Positions 17,257-24,820 of a DNA stretch of 64,000 nt are shown piece after piece. The translations under genes were made by a program, and so were the position numbers. Location: contig NZ_JALDSX010000006.1 in assembly GCF_022748595.1 (NCBI RefSeq), positions 61,867 through 125,866 of the forward strand, given 5' to 3'. The DNA is from Brevibacterium sp. ZH18. Lineage in GTDB: Bacteria; Actinomycetota; Actinomycetes; Actinomycetales; Brevibacteriaceae. The notes beneath the pieces are model-generated. The model was not told where the DNA came from, made no database searches, and saw nothing but the letters and a program-made list of their open reading frames with translations. How positions within the stretch are numbered: the first letter of the stretch is position 1; each line of letters starts with the position of its first letter.

Positions 17257-17902
17257 GGCGCTTGTCCAATCGTTGGATGAGCAGGGATGTCGGGTAGCTG
17301 GCGGCGAGGAAGATGATGCCCGCCAGGGTGAAGGCTTCCGTGTAGGCGAACGTGGAACCGCCGAACTGCTTCGCCGAGGTGACGAGTTCGACGACCGAGA
17401 TCGCGAACAGGAACGGGGTGTCCTTGAACATCGCCACGGCGTAGTTGCCCAATGACGGGATCGTGGCGCGCAGGGCCTGCGGGAGCACGACGGCGGTGAA
17501 GGTCCGCACCGGCGGCAGCGACAGAGCCGTCGCGGCCTCATGCTGGCCTGGCGGCACCGAGTCGATGCCCGCACGGTAGCTTTCGGACATGTACGTCGAA
17601 TAATGGATTCCGATGACGATGCAGCCGACAGCCAGAGCCGGAATATTCACCAGCCCGGGGATGTCCGAGAACGCGAAGTAGACGAACAGCAGCTGCACGA
17701 TCAGCGGCGTATTGCGGATGAAGGCGACCAGCAATCGCACCAGCCAGTTGATCCAGCGGGGCAGGGTGCGGATCGCCACAGCGATGAGGAGGCCCAGAAT
17801 CGCGGCGATGATGGTGCCGACGACGGTGGCGATGAGCGTATTGACGAATCCACGGAGGAGGATCGGCAATGCCTCGGCGGCGAATTCCCAGTTCCAGATC
17901 AC
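17243..17902 (-). CDS. ehuD: Ectoine-type ABC transporter permease 2
   Basis: 219 residues, HisM-type permease with about five membrane segments. It carries the amino-acid permease start (LRGFVNTLIATVVGTIIAAI), RNTPLIVQLLFVYFA and the cytoplasmic EAA-type loop GQHEAATALSLPPVRTFTAV, the contact for the ATPase. The GTG start at 17902 overlaps the preceding permease stop (GTGA) and has GGAGG just upstream. Together with the other permease it forms the membrane channel. Assignment to ectoine rests on the binding protein of the same operon. Confidence 0.87.
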   Translation of the reverse strand: MIWNWEFAAEALPILLRGFVNTLIATVVGTIIAAILGLLIAVAIRTLPRWINWLVRLLVAFIRNTPLIVQLLFVYFAFSDIPGLVNIPALAVGCIVIGIHYSTYMSESYRAGIDSVPPGQHEAATALSLPPVRTFTAVVLPQALRATIPSLGNYAVAMFKDTPFLFAISVVELVTSAKQFGGSTFAYTEAFTLAGIIFLAASYPTSLLIQRLDKRLATY

Positions 17903-18702
17903 AGGCCACCTCCTTGACCGGCAGGACCTAGCTTGGAGGCCCCATCGTTGGCAGCAGCACGGGATTTGAGACGATCTAGGCGAAGTTCCTCGCGAGCGTC
18001 GCGTCGGGCATCACGTCGATCGGACCGGGAATTCGGGCGTCTGCGTCCGAGCCGTCTGGTGGCTTGGCGTTCGAGAAGGTTCATGAGCTCCTGGATCAGC
18101 CACGCCATGACGAAGTAGATGACGAGACCGACGGTGAATGCGAAGACGGTGTCGCCCGTTGACTGGCGCAGCTGTTGGATCTTGTCGGTGAGGTCGCTGA
18201 GCGTGATGAAGAAGACCACGGCCGTGCCCTTGAGGAGCTGGATGAGCAGGGTTGCCAGCGACGGGATCATCAGTGCCCAGGCCTGGGGGAAGATGACGCG
18301 GATCATGCGCCGGGTCGGGGAGAGGCTGAGCGCGATCGCCGCCTCCCACTGGCCGGGGTTGACGGTCTTGATCGACGAGCGGACCACCTCGGCGGAATAC
18401 GCCCCGTAGTTGAGTGCCAGGGCTCCGATGCCGCACATCAGCGGGTCGAGGTCGACGCCGAGGAGGGGAAGGACGTAGAAGAGCCAGAACAGCTGCACGA
18501 GCAGGGATGTCCCGCGGAAGAACTCGACGATGATCCTGGCAGGGATGCGCAGCCAGGCATGAGGAGAGGTCATTGCGAGTCCGAGGATGACCGCAATGAT
18601 GATGGTGCCGATCGAGCCCGCGATGGTGAGGATGAGCGTTGTCTGAATTCCCTCCCACAGCTGTGGGAGGAAATTCAGCAACGTTGTGAAATTGTCAGTC
18701 AT
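17899..18702 (-). CDS. ehuC: Ectoine-type ABC transporter permease 1
   Basis: 267 residues. The polar-amino-acid permease domain covers roughly residues 10-215, with LLPQLWEGIQTTLILTIAG at the start, RGTSLLVQLFWLFYVLPLLG in the middle and the EAA loop GQWEAAIALSLSPTRRMIRV. About 50 residues after the last helix form an arginine-rich tail (ATRRLGRRRPNSRSDRRDAR), longer than usual. The ATG at 18702 lies 24 bp after the binding-protein stop, with a small hairpin between them. Confidence 0.87.
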   Translation of the reverse strand: MTDNFTTLLNFLPQLWEGIQTTLILTIAGSIGTIIIAVILGLAMTSPHAWLRIPARIIVEFFRGTSLLVQLFWLFYVLPLLGVDLDPLMCGIGALALNYGAYSAEVVRSSIKTVNPGQWEAAIALSLSPTRRMIRVIFPQAWALMIPSLATLLIQLLKGTAVVFFITLSDLTDKIQQLRQSTGDTVFAFTVGLVIYFVMAWLIQELMNLLERQATRRLGRRRPNSRSDRRDARRDAREELRLDRLKSRAAANDGASKLGPAGQGGGL

Positions 18703-18721
18703 GATCTGAAGTGCTCAGATC
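18703..18721 (-). promoter_or_regulatory. Intercistronic hairpin between ehuB and ehuC
   Basis: GATCTGA and TCAGATC form a 7-bp stem with a 5-base loop in the 24-bp gap. Such hairpins after binding-protein genes often stabilise the upstream message so that more binding protein than permease is made. Function here is inferred. Confidence 0.45.
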
Positions 18722-18726
18722 CCAGA

Positions 18727-19608
18727 TCAGGACTTGGCTGTGGGAAGTTCGCCCTTGCACAGCTGATCGGTTGTGATCTCACCGTCGGGACGCTCTTCCT
18801 TCGTGAAGCCGAAGTCGCCGACGACATCGAGGTATTTCTTCTCATCGGTGACGATCTCGTCGAGCTTCTCATTCCACTTGTCCCGAAGATCCGTGTCATC
18901 GGTGCGGAAGACCGTGGCTCCGGCGCCGATCTGCGGGACTCCGTCGATGTCCTGGACGAAGGATTCGCTGACCTCGACTCCGGCGTCCTTGTTGTTCTGT
19001 GCCATCCAGTTGAGCGAGATGCCTGTCAGGGCGAAGACGTCAGCGCGGCCCGTGGTCACGGCGTCCATGCCGTCCTGGGGAGTGCCGACTTCCTGGGTCT
19101 TGATGCCCAGAGACTTCGCATAGTCCGACTCGACTGCTCCCGTCATGGTCGCGAGCTTGACGCCCTTCTTCTTGACGTCATCGAGGTTCTTCATGCCGTC
19201 CTGCTTGCCCTTCTTGGTCAGCAGGGCAGTGGTGTACATGAACTCGGGGTTGCCGAAGGCAGCCTGTTCACACCGATCAGGGAGGATGGACATGCCCGCT
19301 GAGATTGCACCGAAGCGATCGGCGTTGAGGCCGGGGATCAGCGAACCGAACTCGGTGTTGACGCCTTCGACGTCGTCGACGCCGAGTTCTTTGAAGACTG
19401 CTTTGGCCATGGCGACAGATGCTCCTTGGAGCTCGCCGTCCTTCTCGAAGCTGTACGGTGCCTCACCGGCGAAGCCGACGGTGATCTTGCCGTCGTCGAT
19501 AGCCTTCTGGAGTGTGCTCTTATCGGAATCGCTTCCTCCGCAGGCGCCCAAGGTGAGCGTCAGAGCGATGATCGAGGTCGCGGCGGCAAGCCCCTTGATG
19601 GTTTTCAT
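18727..19608 (-). CDS. ehuB: Ectoine/hydroxyectoine ABC transporter substrate-binding lipoprotein
   Basis: 293 residues from the ATG at 19608. A signal sequence ends at a lipobox (TLTLGAC, lipid-modified Cys23), followed by an SBP_bac_3 domain. The stretches VEGVNTEFGSLIPGLNADRF and ILPDRCEQAAFGNPEFMYTT strongly recall EhuB, where GSLIPGL and RCEQ are characteristic. It captures the compatible solute outside the membrane and hands it to the two permeases. It is the first gene of the operon (B-C-D-A order as in known ehu loci), with a divergent GntR regulator. Affinity for ectoine versus hydroxyectoine cannot be read from sequence. Confidence 0.85.
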   Translation of the reverse strand: MKTIKGLAAATSIIALTLTLGACGGSDSDKSTLQKAIDDGKITVGFAGEAPYSFEKDGELQGASVAMAKAVFKELGVDDVEGVNTEFGSLIPGLNADRFGAISAGMSILPDRCEQAAFGNPEFMYTTALLTKKGKQDGMKNLDDVKKKGVKLATMTGAVESDYAKSLGIKTQEVGTPQDGMDAVTTGRADVFALTGISLNWMAQNNKDAGVEVSESFVQDIDGVPQIGAGATVFRTDDTDLRDKWNEKLDEIVTDEKKYLDVVGDFGFTKEERPDGEITTDQLCKGELPTAKS

Positions 19609-19695
19609 GGCTGTCCCTTTCGTTGAACGTCGACACATCTCCGTGACGTGCGTCTCAAGAACACTATTCAATACTTTTGTTGTCCGGATGTCACA

Positions 19696-19706
19696 TTGTC
19701 AGACAA
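19696..19706. promoter_or_regulatory. Palindromic operator candidate in the ehuB-gntR divergent region
   Basis: TTGTCAGACAA is a perfect palindrome around a central A, of the kind bound by FadR-subfamily GntR proteins (TTGTC-N-GACAA). It lies 28 bp upstream of the GntR start and 88 bp upstream of ehuB. TATGAT at 19712-19717 would place transcription start at about the GntR ATG (19724), which has no ribosome site before it, so the gntR message may be leaderless and the operator would sit between its -35 and -10. Confidence 0.55.
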
Positions 19707-19723
19707 CGTTATATGATCGTAAT

Positions 19724-20485
19724 ATGACCCAACCGCCGACCTCAGAGCTCCCTGTCCTGCGCAAGGTAGTGCGCTCGTCGACGATCGACCTCATCGCCGA
19801 CCAGATTCGAAACGCGATCTACAGTGGCTCCCTGTCCCCAGGGCAGTCGATCAACGAGGTCCGCACGGCAGAGCTCCTCGTCGTCTCCCGACCCTCACTG
19901 CGGGAGGCTCTGCAGCGCCTCGTCAGTGAAGGGGTGATGACCCATGCGCCCGGCCGTGGTGTCTGGGTCAAGCGGATGAAGCCGGCCGACATCGGCGATG
20001 TCTATGCAGTCCGCGAGGCGATCGAGGTGCAGGCCGTGAAGATAGTCATCCGGTCAAAGAAGCCCACCGCGGGCATCCTGCAGGCACTCGACCGGCTCGA
20101 GCACGCCATCGAGGGCAACACCGCCCGACTCATCGGCGACGCGGACCTCGACTTCCATCATTCGATCGTCGCGTGCTCGGGCTCGGTTCGGCTCACCGAC
20201 CTGATGAAGGTCTCGATGGTCCACACTCGGCTGCTGTCCCTGTCCGATCCGCGCGGCTATGAGGTCCGCTGCGACCTCATCGAGACCCACCGGGAACTCG
20301 CCGAGGCGGTCGCTGCCGGAGATGAGGCCGCTTCACTCGACATCGTGGGCAGAGTGATGGCCGGTGCCGCCGCACGTCTGCGCAATCCTGCCGCCGAACC
20401 CGATGCGGTCGTGGTCAAGGCCGACGATCGTGACGCACCCATCGACGATCAGTGGTCGGCGCTGCGGGATACGATGAAGCCATGA
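19724..20485 (+). CDS. GntR-family regulator, FCD/FadR subfamily
   Basis: 253 residues from the ATG at 19724. The winged helix occupies about residues 15-80 (LIADQIRNAIYSGSLSPGQS, then RPSLREALQRLVSEGVM, the GntR signature). The C-terminal FCD ligand domain contains DLDFHHSIVACSGSVRL near residue 143, with the usual metal-binding histidines (FHHSI, and THRELAEAV near residue 188). It is divergent from ehuB and is the obvious candidate regulator of the ectoine importer. Its stop overlaps the coaD start (ATGA), so it is co-transcribed with coaD, an unusual pairing. Confidence 0.9.
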   Translation: MTQPPTSELPVLRKVVRSSTIDLIADQIRNAIYSGSLSPGQSINEVRTAELLVVSRPSLREALQRLVSEGVMTHAPGRGVWVKRMKPADIGDVYAVREAIEVQAVKIVIRSKKPTAGILQALDRLEHAIEGNTARLIGDADLDFHHSIVACSGSVRLTDLMKVSMVHTRLLSLSDPRGYEVRCDLIETHRELAEAVAAGDEAASLDIVGRVMAGAAARLRNPAAEPDAVVVKADDRDAPIDDQWSALRDTMKP

Positions 20486-20970
20486 AGGTTGTCTGCCCCG
20501 GTTCCTATGACCCGATCACCATGGGTCATCTCGATGTCATCGCGCGCAGCGCGCGGCTGTTCGACGAAGTCGTCGTCGCCGTCGTCCACAATCCCTCGAA
20601 ATCGGGTCGCTTCGACCCCGAGGCGCGTGCCGATCTGATCCGGCGTTCCCTGGCCGACGATGACCGGACCCGAGGGGCCGAGAACGTCACGATCGACCTC
20701 GTTCCCGGCGGCCTCCTCGTCGACTACTGCAGCAAGGTCGGCGCCCCGGCAGTGGTCAAGGGGCTGCGCTCGGGCACGGACTTCGCTTACGAACTGCCGA
20801 TGGCGCTGATGAACAAGCATCTGAGCGAACTAGAGACGATCTTCGTGCCGGGCAATCCGGAATTCGAGCACGTCTCCTCCTCACTGATCAAGGAAGTCCA
20901 CGCCGGTGGCGGCAACATCGAAGGACTGGTGCCGGCGGCCGTGCTCGAGGCACTGAACGCCGCTCACTGA
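20482..20970 (+). CDS. coaD: Pantetheine-phosphate adenylyltransferase
   Basis: 162 residues from the ATG at 20482, which overlaps the GntR stop. CoaD makes dephospho-CoA from phosphopantetheine and ATP. It begins MKVVCPGSYDPITMGHLDVI with the nucleotidyltransferase TxGH motif (TMGH, His16), and has VVKGLRSGTDFAYELPMALM and EHVSSSLIKEVHAGGGN (the second nucleotide-binding motif). Length is typical. In most actinobacteria rsmD lies immediately upstream; here the ehu/gntR block separates them. Confidence 0.97.
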   Translation: MKVVCPGSYDPITMGHLDVIARSARLFDEVVVAVVHNPSKSGRFDPEARADLIRRSLADDDRTRGAENVTIDLVPGGLLVDYCSKVGAPAVVKGLRSGTDFAYELPMALMNKHLSELETIFVPGNPEFEHVSSSLIKEVHAGGGNIEGLVPAAVLEALNAAH

Positions 20971-20973
20971 CGC

Positions 20974-22161
20974 ATGCCCGGCTTCTCTTCCTCATCCCGG
21001 GTGTGGTTCCTGGGCCTGATCCTCCATACGGTCGTCGCACACGCGACGTACAACGGTGTGCGCGTCCTCATCTCCTATCGAACCCTGGAGCTGGGTGGGA
21101 CCGGGGTCGTTCTCGGCCTCATGACGGCCTGCTATTCGCTCGTGCCGCTGCTCACAGCGCTCTTCGTCGGCCGACTCGTCGACCGCGGCTATGCCACAGC
21201 AGTGCTGTGGACCGGAACGATCCTCTCCGTCCTGCCCGTCGCGCTCGCGGCCGTGGCGCCCAACCTCGGCGTGCTGCTCGTGGCCACGATGAGTCTGGGC
21301 ATCGGTCAGCTGCTGACCACGGTGGCGTCCCAGGCGCTCATTCCGCAGAGCTTCCCGGCCTCGGCGCTGACGGCGAAGTTCGGCCACCTCACGCTCGGCG
21401 TTTCGATCGGGCAGACGATCGGCCTGCCGGTCGCCGGCATGATCGCGGACTCGACCGGGGGATCCCCGCACATCGTCGGCGCCCTGTGGTTCATGACCGC
21501 GATCTCCGCGCTCACCCTGGTCGCGGCCGTCATCGTCATGCTCCGGGGCAGGACCCCGCACATCTCCCGCGCCGAGGCGGCCAAGGACTCCCGTACTCCC
21601 TGGTCCCTGCTCTCGATCCGAGGGATGAAGCCCGCGATCCTCGCGTCGATGACGACGCTGGCTGCGGTCGACCTGATGACGGCCTATCTGCCGCTCATCG
21701 GCCAGCAGAACGGACTGTCCGTCACGACTGTGACCTGGCTGCTCACCCTGCGCACGCTCGCCTCTGTCGTCTCCCGCCTGATCATCGGAATGCTCACTCG
21801 CAGGTGGAGCAATCTGGCGCTCCTGTGGACGGCGTCGGTGCTGGCCGGAACCTGCGTCCTGCTCATCCCCGTGCTCACCCAGACGTGGACGCTTGCGATC
21901 CTCCTGCTCGTTGCGGGATTCTGCTTCGGACTCACCCAGCCGCTGACGATGACGTGGGTCTCGACGCTGGCGGATCCGGCGAACCGCGCGGCGGTGCTCT
22001 CGATCCGCTTGGCAGGCAACAGGCTCAGCCAGGTCGCGATCCCCTCTGGGGCCTCGCTGCTGACCGTCTTCGCCGGCTCCGGGATCGTCTTCACGATCTC
22101 GGGAGCGCTGCTGATCGCGGCGGGCGGGGTGACTTGGCGCAACCATCACGAGAAATGGTGA
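20974..22161 (+). CDS. MFS transporter of unknown substrate
   Basis: 395 residues starting 3 bp after the coaD stop. Hydropathy shows about 12 membrane helices. The loop between helices 2 and 3 reads FVGRLVDRGYATAVLW, the MFS motif A variant (G-x-L-x-D-R), and a symmetrical motif lies in the second half (GMLTRRWSNLALLW). No substrate-specific family is recognisable. The C-terminal region resembles drug or metabolite exporters, but this is weak. Co-translation with coaD is likely. Long antisense open frames here are shadows. Confidence 0.87.
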   Translation: MPGFSSSSRVWFLGLILHTVVAHATYNGVRVLISYRTLELGGTGVVLGLMTACYSLVPLLTALFVGRLVDRGYATAVLWTGTILSVLPVALAAVAPNLGVLLVATMSLGIGQLLTTVASQALIPQSFPASALTAKFGHLTLGVSIGQTIGLPVAGMIADSTGGSPHIVGALWFMTAISALTLVAAVIVMLRGRTPHISRAEAAKDSRTPWSLLSIRGMKPAILASMTTLAAVDLMTAYLPLIGQQNGLSVTTVTWLLTLRTLASVVSRLIIGMLTRRWSNLALLWTASVLAGTCVLLIPVLTQTWTLAILLLVAGFCFGLTQPLTMTWVSTLADPANRAAVLSIRLAGNRLSQVAIPSGASLLTVFAGSGIVFTISGALLIAAGGVTWRNHHEKW

Positions 22162-22281
22162 GCAGGAACACCCGGAGCCTGGGCGGAGCGCAATTGGTAA
22201 TGGCGGGCGATGATGATTAGAATGGTGAGTCGCGTGTGAACGCAGGAGTAAGCATCAGCAGTCACACCGGAAGGAGCGAGC

Positions 22282-22800
22282 ATGAAGCGCAGATCTGAAT
22301 TCGTCTATGATCTCAGATCGATGGGATTGCTCGGTCAGCCGGGTGAGTGGGAGAGGGTGAATACCACCCTGTCTGCTCCGGCGGATCTCAAGATCGAAGT
22401 GATCGGGGTTGCAGAAGGTTCACCACTGGCACTCGAGCTGATGTTCGAGAGCGTGTCAGAGGGAATCTACGTGTCGGGCACAGTCTCGGCAGTGGCCCGC
22501 GGCGAGGACGTAAGGACTCTCGACGAAATCGAGTTGCCTATAGATGTCGACATCAAAGAGATGTACGTCTATGAGCAGGCCGATGGCGACGAGGACTCCT
22601 ATGTCATCGACCGGGATCAGCTCGACCTCGAACCCGCGATCAGAGATGCTGTCGTCATGGCTCTGCCTTTCAGCCCTTCACGGGACGGAAGCGAAGAGTT
22701 CAGCTACACCCTGGGTGAAGACCTCGAGGACGACGACAGCGAATCAGAATCGCCGTTCGCATCATTGAAGAGTTTGTTGGATGAGAAGAAAGAGAGCTAG
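22282..22800 (+). CDS. yceD: YceD/DUF177 family protein
   Basis: 172 residues with GGAAGGAG before the ATG. It carries the DUF177 pattern: an N-terminal [54 protein letters not shown], and an acidic C-terminus. The family usually has a CxRC motif in the middle; here the position reads [11 protein letters not shown], without cysteines, as in many actinobacterial members. It is consistently next to rpmF and is implicated in 23S rRNA or 50S metabolism in other bacteria. rpmF starts 2 bp after its stop. Confidence 0.92.
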   Translation: MKRRSEFVYDLRSMGLLGQPGEWERVNTTLSAPADLKIEVIGVAEGSPLALELMFESVSEGIYVSGTVSAVARGEDVRTLDEIELPIDVDIKEMYVYEQADGDEDSYVIDRDQLDLEPAIRDAVVMALPFSPSRDGSEEFSYTLGEDLEDDDSESESPFASLKSLLDEKKES

Positions 22801-22802
22801 AC

Positions 22803-23006
22803 GTGGCTGTTCCGAAGCGTAAATTGTCGCGCAGCAACACCCGCCACCGTCGTTCGCAGTGGAAGGCTCAGGCTCCGAACCTGGTCAAGACTGTGGAGAA
22901 CGGTCGCGTTGTGTACTCGCGCCCTCACCAGGCCAAAGTTGTCGAAGACGCAGCCGGCACCCCGCTGTTCCTTGAATACAAGGGACGCAAGGTCGCTGAC
23001 GTCTGA
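22803..23006 (+). CDS. rpmF: 50S ribosomal protein L32
   Basis: 67 residues, GTG start 2 bp after yceD. The sequence [20 protein letters not shown] is diagnostic for bL32; the C-terminal half ([20 protein letters not shown]) is the longer actinobacterial form. No cysteine zinc knuckle is present, so this is the zinc-independent (C-minus) type. The rnc gene follows after 3 bp, and a terminator-like palindrome lies 35 bp after the rpmF stop, inside rnc. Confidence 0.97.
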   Translation: MAVPKRKLSRSNTRHRRSQWKAQAPNLVKTVENGRVVYSRPHQAKVVEDAAGTPLFLEYKGRKVADV

Positions 23007-23009
23007 CCT

Positions 23010-23714
23010 GTGGAAACTGACACCACAGCAGCACTGAAGGAGAGTCTCGGGATCGATATCGATCCCGAGACTTTTCGTCTGGCACTGACACACCGCTCGT
23101 ACGCCTTCGAGGCCGGCGGGATCCCGACGAACGAACGCCTGGAATTCCTGGGCGACTCCGTTCTGGGGCTCGTGGCCACCGAATCGCTGTACTACGACAA
23201 TCCCGATCTGGCCGAAGGCTCACTGGCCAAGATGCGCTCCGCCGTGGTCAACACCAGGGCACTGGCATCGATCGCCCGCAAGTACGACATCGGGACCCAT
23301 ATCCTCCTGGGCAAGGGTGAGGAGCTCACCGGCGGTCGCAACAAGGACTCGATCCTCGCCGACACCGTCGAAGCGCTCATCGGCGCCACCTTCGTTTCGC
23401 GCGGACGGGAGGCGGCCTTCGCCTTCGTCCACCGACTCATCGATTCGATGCTCGTCGACGCGGTCAACCTCGGTGCCGGGATGGACTATAAAACGACCCT
23501 GCAGGAAGCTGCCGCCGACCTCGAACTGGGTCCCGTCAGCTACGAGATCGTGTCCTCGGGACCCGATCACGCCATGGTCTTCACCGCCACCGCCCATCTG
23601 GGAGACAACGGCTGGGGAAGCGGCGACGGGTCGTCGAAGAAGGCCGCTGAGGCCGCCGCTGCGGAAGTCGCCGTCAAGGCCATCCGCACCATCTACCCGG
23701 ACTACAGGCGCTGA
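23010..23714 (+). CDS. rnc: Ribonuclease III
   Basis: 234 residues. RNase III cuts double-stranded RNA in rRNA precursors and messages. The signature NERLEFLGDSVLGLVATESL (about residue 34) holds the metal-binding acidic residues, with DTVEALIGATFVSRG near residue 115 (second acidic cluster). The double-stranded RNA-binding domain begins near MDYKTTLQEAAADLE and ends in GSSKKAAEAAAAEVAVKAI. The GTG at 23010 has no visible ribosome site, so it depends on coupling to rpmF. A 30-bp perfect palindrome covers codons 11-21, a candidate autoregulatory cleavage site. Confidence 0.96.
   Translation: METDTTAALKESLGIDIDPETFRLALTHRSYAFEAGGIPTNERLEFLGDSVLGLVATESLYYDNPDLAEGSLAKMRSAVVNTRALASIARKYDIGTHILLGKGEELTGGRNKDSILADTVEALIGATFVSRGREAAFAFVHRLIDSMLVDAVNLGAGMDYKTTLQEAAADLELGPVSYEIVSSGPDHAMVFTATAHLGDNGWGSGDGSSKKAAEAAAAEVAVKAIRTIYPDYRR
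23042..23071 (+). terminator. Perfect 30-bp palindrome with T-tail inside the start of rnc
   Basis: Bases 23042-23056 are the exact reverse complement of 23057-23071; the RNA can form a 13-bp stem with an AUAU loop, followed by UUU. By form it is an intrinsic terminator for yceD-rpmF, but it lies in rnc codons 11-21 (encoding ESLGIDIDPETF). It could act as an attenuator or be an RNase III substrate. Confidence 0.7.
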
Positions 23715-23775
23715 ACATCGTCGGGACGGGACCACCGAGTCCCGCCCCGGCCGCGACGAGTCGAAGGGGCGTGTG

Positions 23776-24699
23776 ATGCCTGAGCTTCCCGAAGTCGAGA
23801 GCGTCCGCCTCGGCGTCCAAGACTGGACCGCAGGGGCCACGATCACCGGCGCCGAGGTGCTCGACCCCCGAATCCTGGGTACGACGTCCCAGCGTCGCAT
23901 CAATGCTGCCGCAGCCGAAGGGTTCGTCGCAGCCGTGACCGGTCGTCGGATCATCGGCGCCGAGCGCCGGGGAAAGTTCATGTGGCTGACGCTGGGGGAG
24001 GACTCCGCCCTGGGCCAGGTTGCTGACCTCGCCGAGCCTGAACTCAGCCTCCTCGTCCACCTGGGCATGAGCGGCCAACTGCGCGTGCATCAGGCCGGGG
24101 ACGAGATCCACCGGCACACGCGAGCGATCCTGCGGCTCGAACGCGGAGGCGAAACCTACGATCTGCGGTTCGTCGACCAACGCATCTTCGGCCACTTGGG
24201 CGTGCAGCCCTTGGTGCATGCCTTCGGACGGTTGGTGCCTGCCTCGGCGAATCACATCGCCGCGGACCCTCTCGAGGCCGCATTCGAACCCGGTCTCGCT
24301 CTCGAACAGCTCTCTCGCAAGCGCACGGCGCTCAAGTCCGCGCTGCTCGATCAGACCCTGGTCAGCGGCATCGGGAACATCTACGCCGATGAGGCGCTCT
24401 TCCGGGCAGGCATCCACCCGTTGGCGAATCCGGCCCGTACACGCAAGTCCCGATTGGCTGCTGTCCTCGAGTCAGCGACGCAGGTGATGGGCGATGCTCT
24501 GGCCGTCGGCGGGACGAGCTTCGACGCGCTCTACGTCAATGTCAATGGTGAGTCGGGCTATTTCGACCGTGCTCTGCTTGTCTACGGCCGCGGCGGCCAG
24601 GAATGCGTGCGCTGCGGGACCGAGATCGAGAAGATGACCATCGGCGGCCGTGGCAGCCATTTCTGCGCGAACTGCCAGAAGCCGTCGCGCTACCGCTGA
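23776..24699 (+). CDS. mutM: Formamidopyrimidine-DNA glycosylase
   Basis: 307 residues from the ATG at 23776. Fpg excises 8-oxoguanine and has lyase activity. The catalytic N-terminus MPELPEVESVRLGVQ keeps Pro2 and Glu3 (numbered with Met1). GKFMWLTL (the conserved Lys), SLLVHLGMSGQLRV and DQTLVSGIGNIYADEAL are family hallmarks. The C-terminal zinc finger has CVRC and, 16 residues later, CANC. It lies 61 bp after rnc, the usual order. The stop codon is duplicated within a 24-bp repeat (24691-24738), and a strong hairpin follows. Confidence 0.96.
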   Translation: MPELPEVESVRLGVQDWTAGATITGAEVLDPRILGTTSQRRINAAAAEGFVAAVTGRRIIGAERRGKFMWLTLGEDSALGQVADLAEPELSLLVHLGMSGQLRVHQAGDEIHRHTRAILRLERGGETYDLRFVDQRIFGHLGVQPLVHAFGRLVPASANHIAADPLEAAFEPGLALEQLSRKRTALKSALLDQTLVSGIGNIYADEALFRAGIHPLANPARTRKSRLAAVLESATQVMGDALAVGGTSFDALYVNVNGESGYFDRALLVYGRGGQECVRCGTEIEKMTIGGRGSHFCANCQKPSRYR

Positions 24700-24738
24700 G
24701 CAACGACGACGGCCTACCGCTGAGGAACGACGAAGGCG
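24691..24738. repeat. 24-bp duplication spanning the mutM stop codon
   Basis: TACCGCTGAGCAACGACGAC followed by GGCC (24691-24714) is repeated with three changes at 24715-24738. The TGA at 24697-24699 ends mutM, and the second copy carries the same TGA in the same frame. Confidence 0.85.
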
Positions 24739-24773
24739 CCGAACACCCGTGAAACGGTATGTTCGGCGCCTTC
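24732..24773. terminator. Strong hairpin between convergent mutM and the BCCT gene
   Basis: GAAGGCGCCGAACA (24732-24745) is the exact reverse complement of 24760-24773, giving a 14-bp stem with a 14-base loop. It lies between convergent genes and most likely terminates both. Confidence 0.8.
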
Positions 24774-24820
24774 TGCATCAACAGCGTTGCTGCTGTGCTC
24801 TCATGTCAGCGCACTCACGC

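Noticed and set aside
20992..22149. 385-residue frame antisense to the MFS gene
   Set aside because: Charged, domain-free shadow; the plus strand encodes a clear 12-helix transporter.
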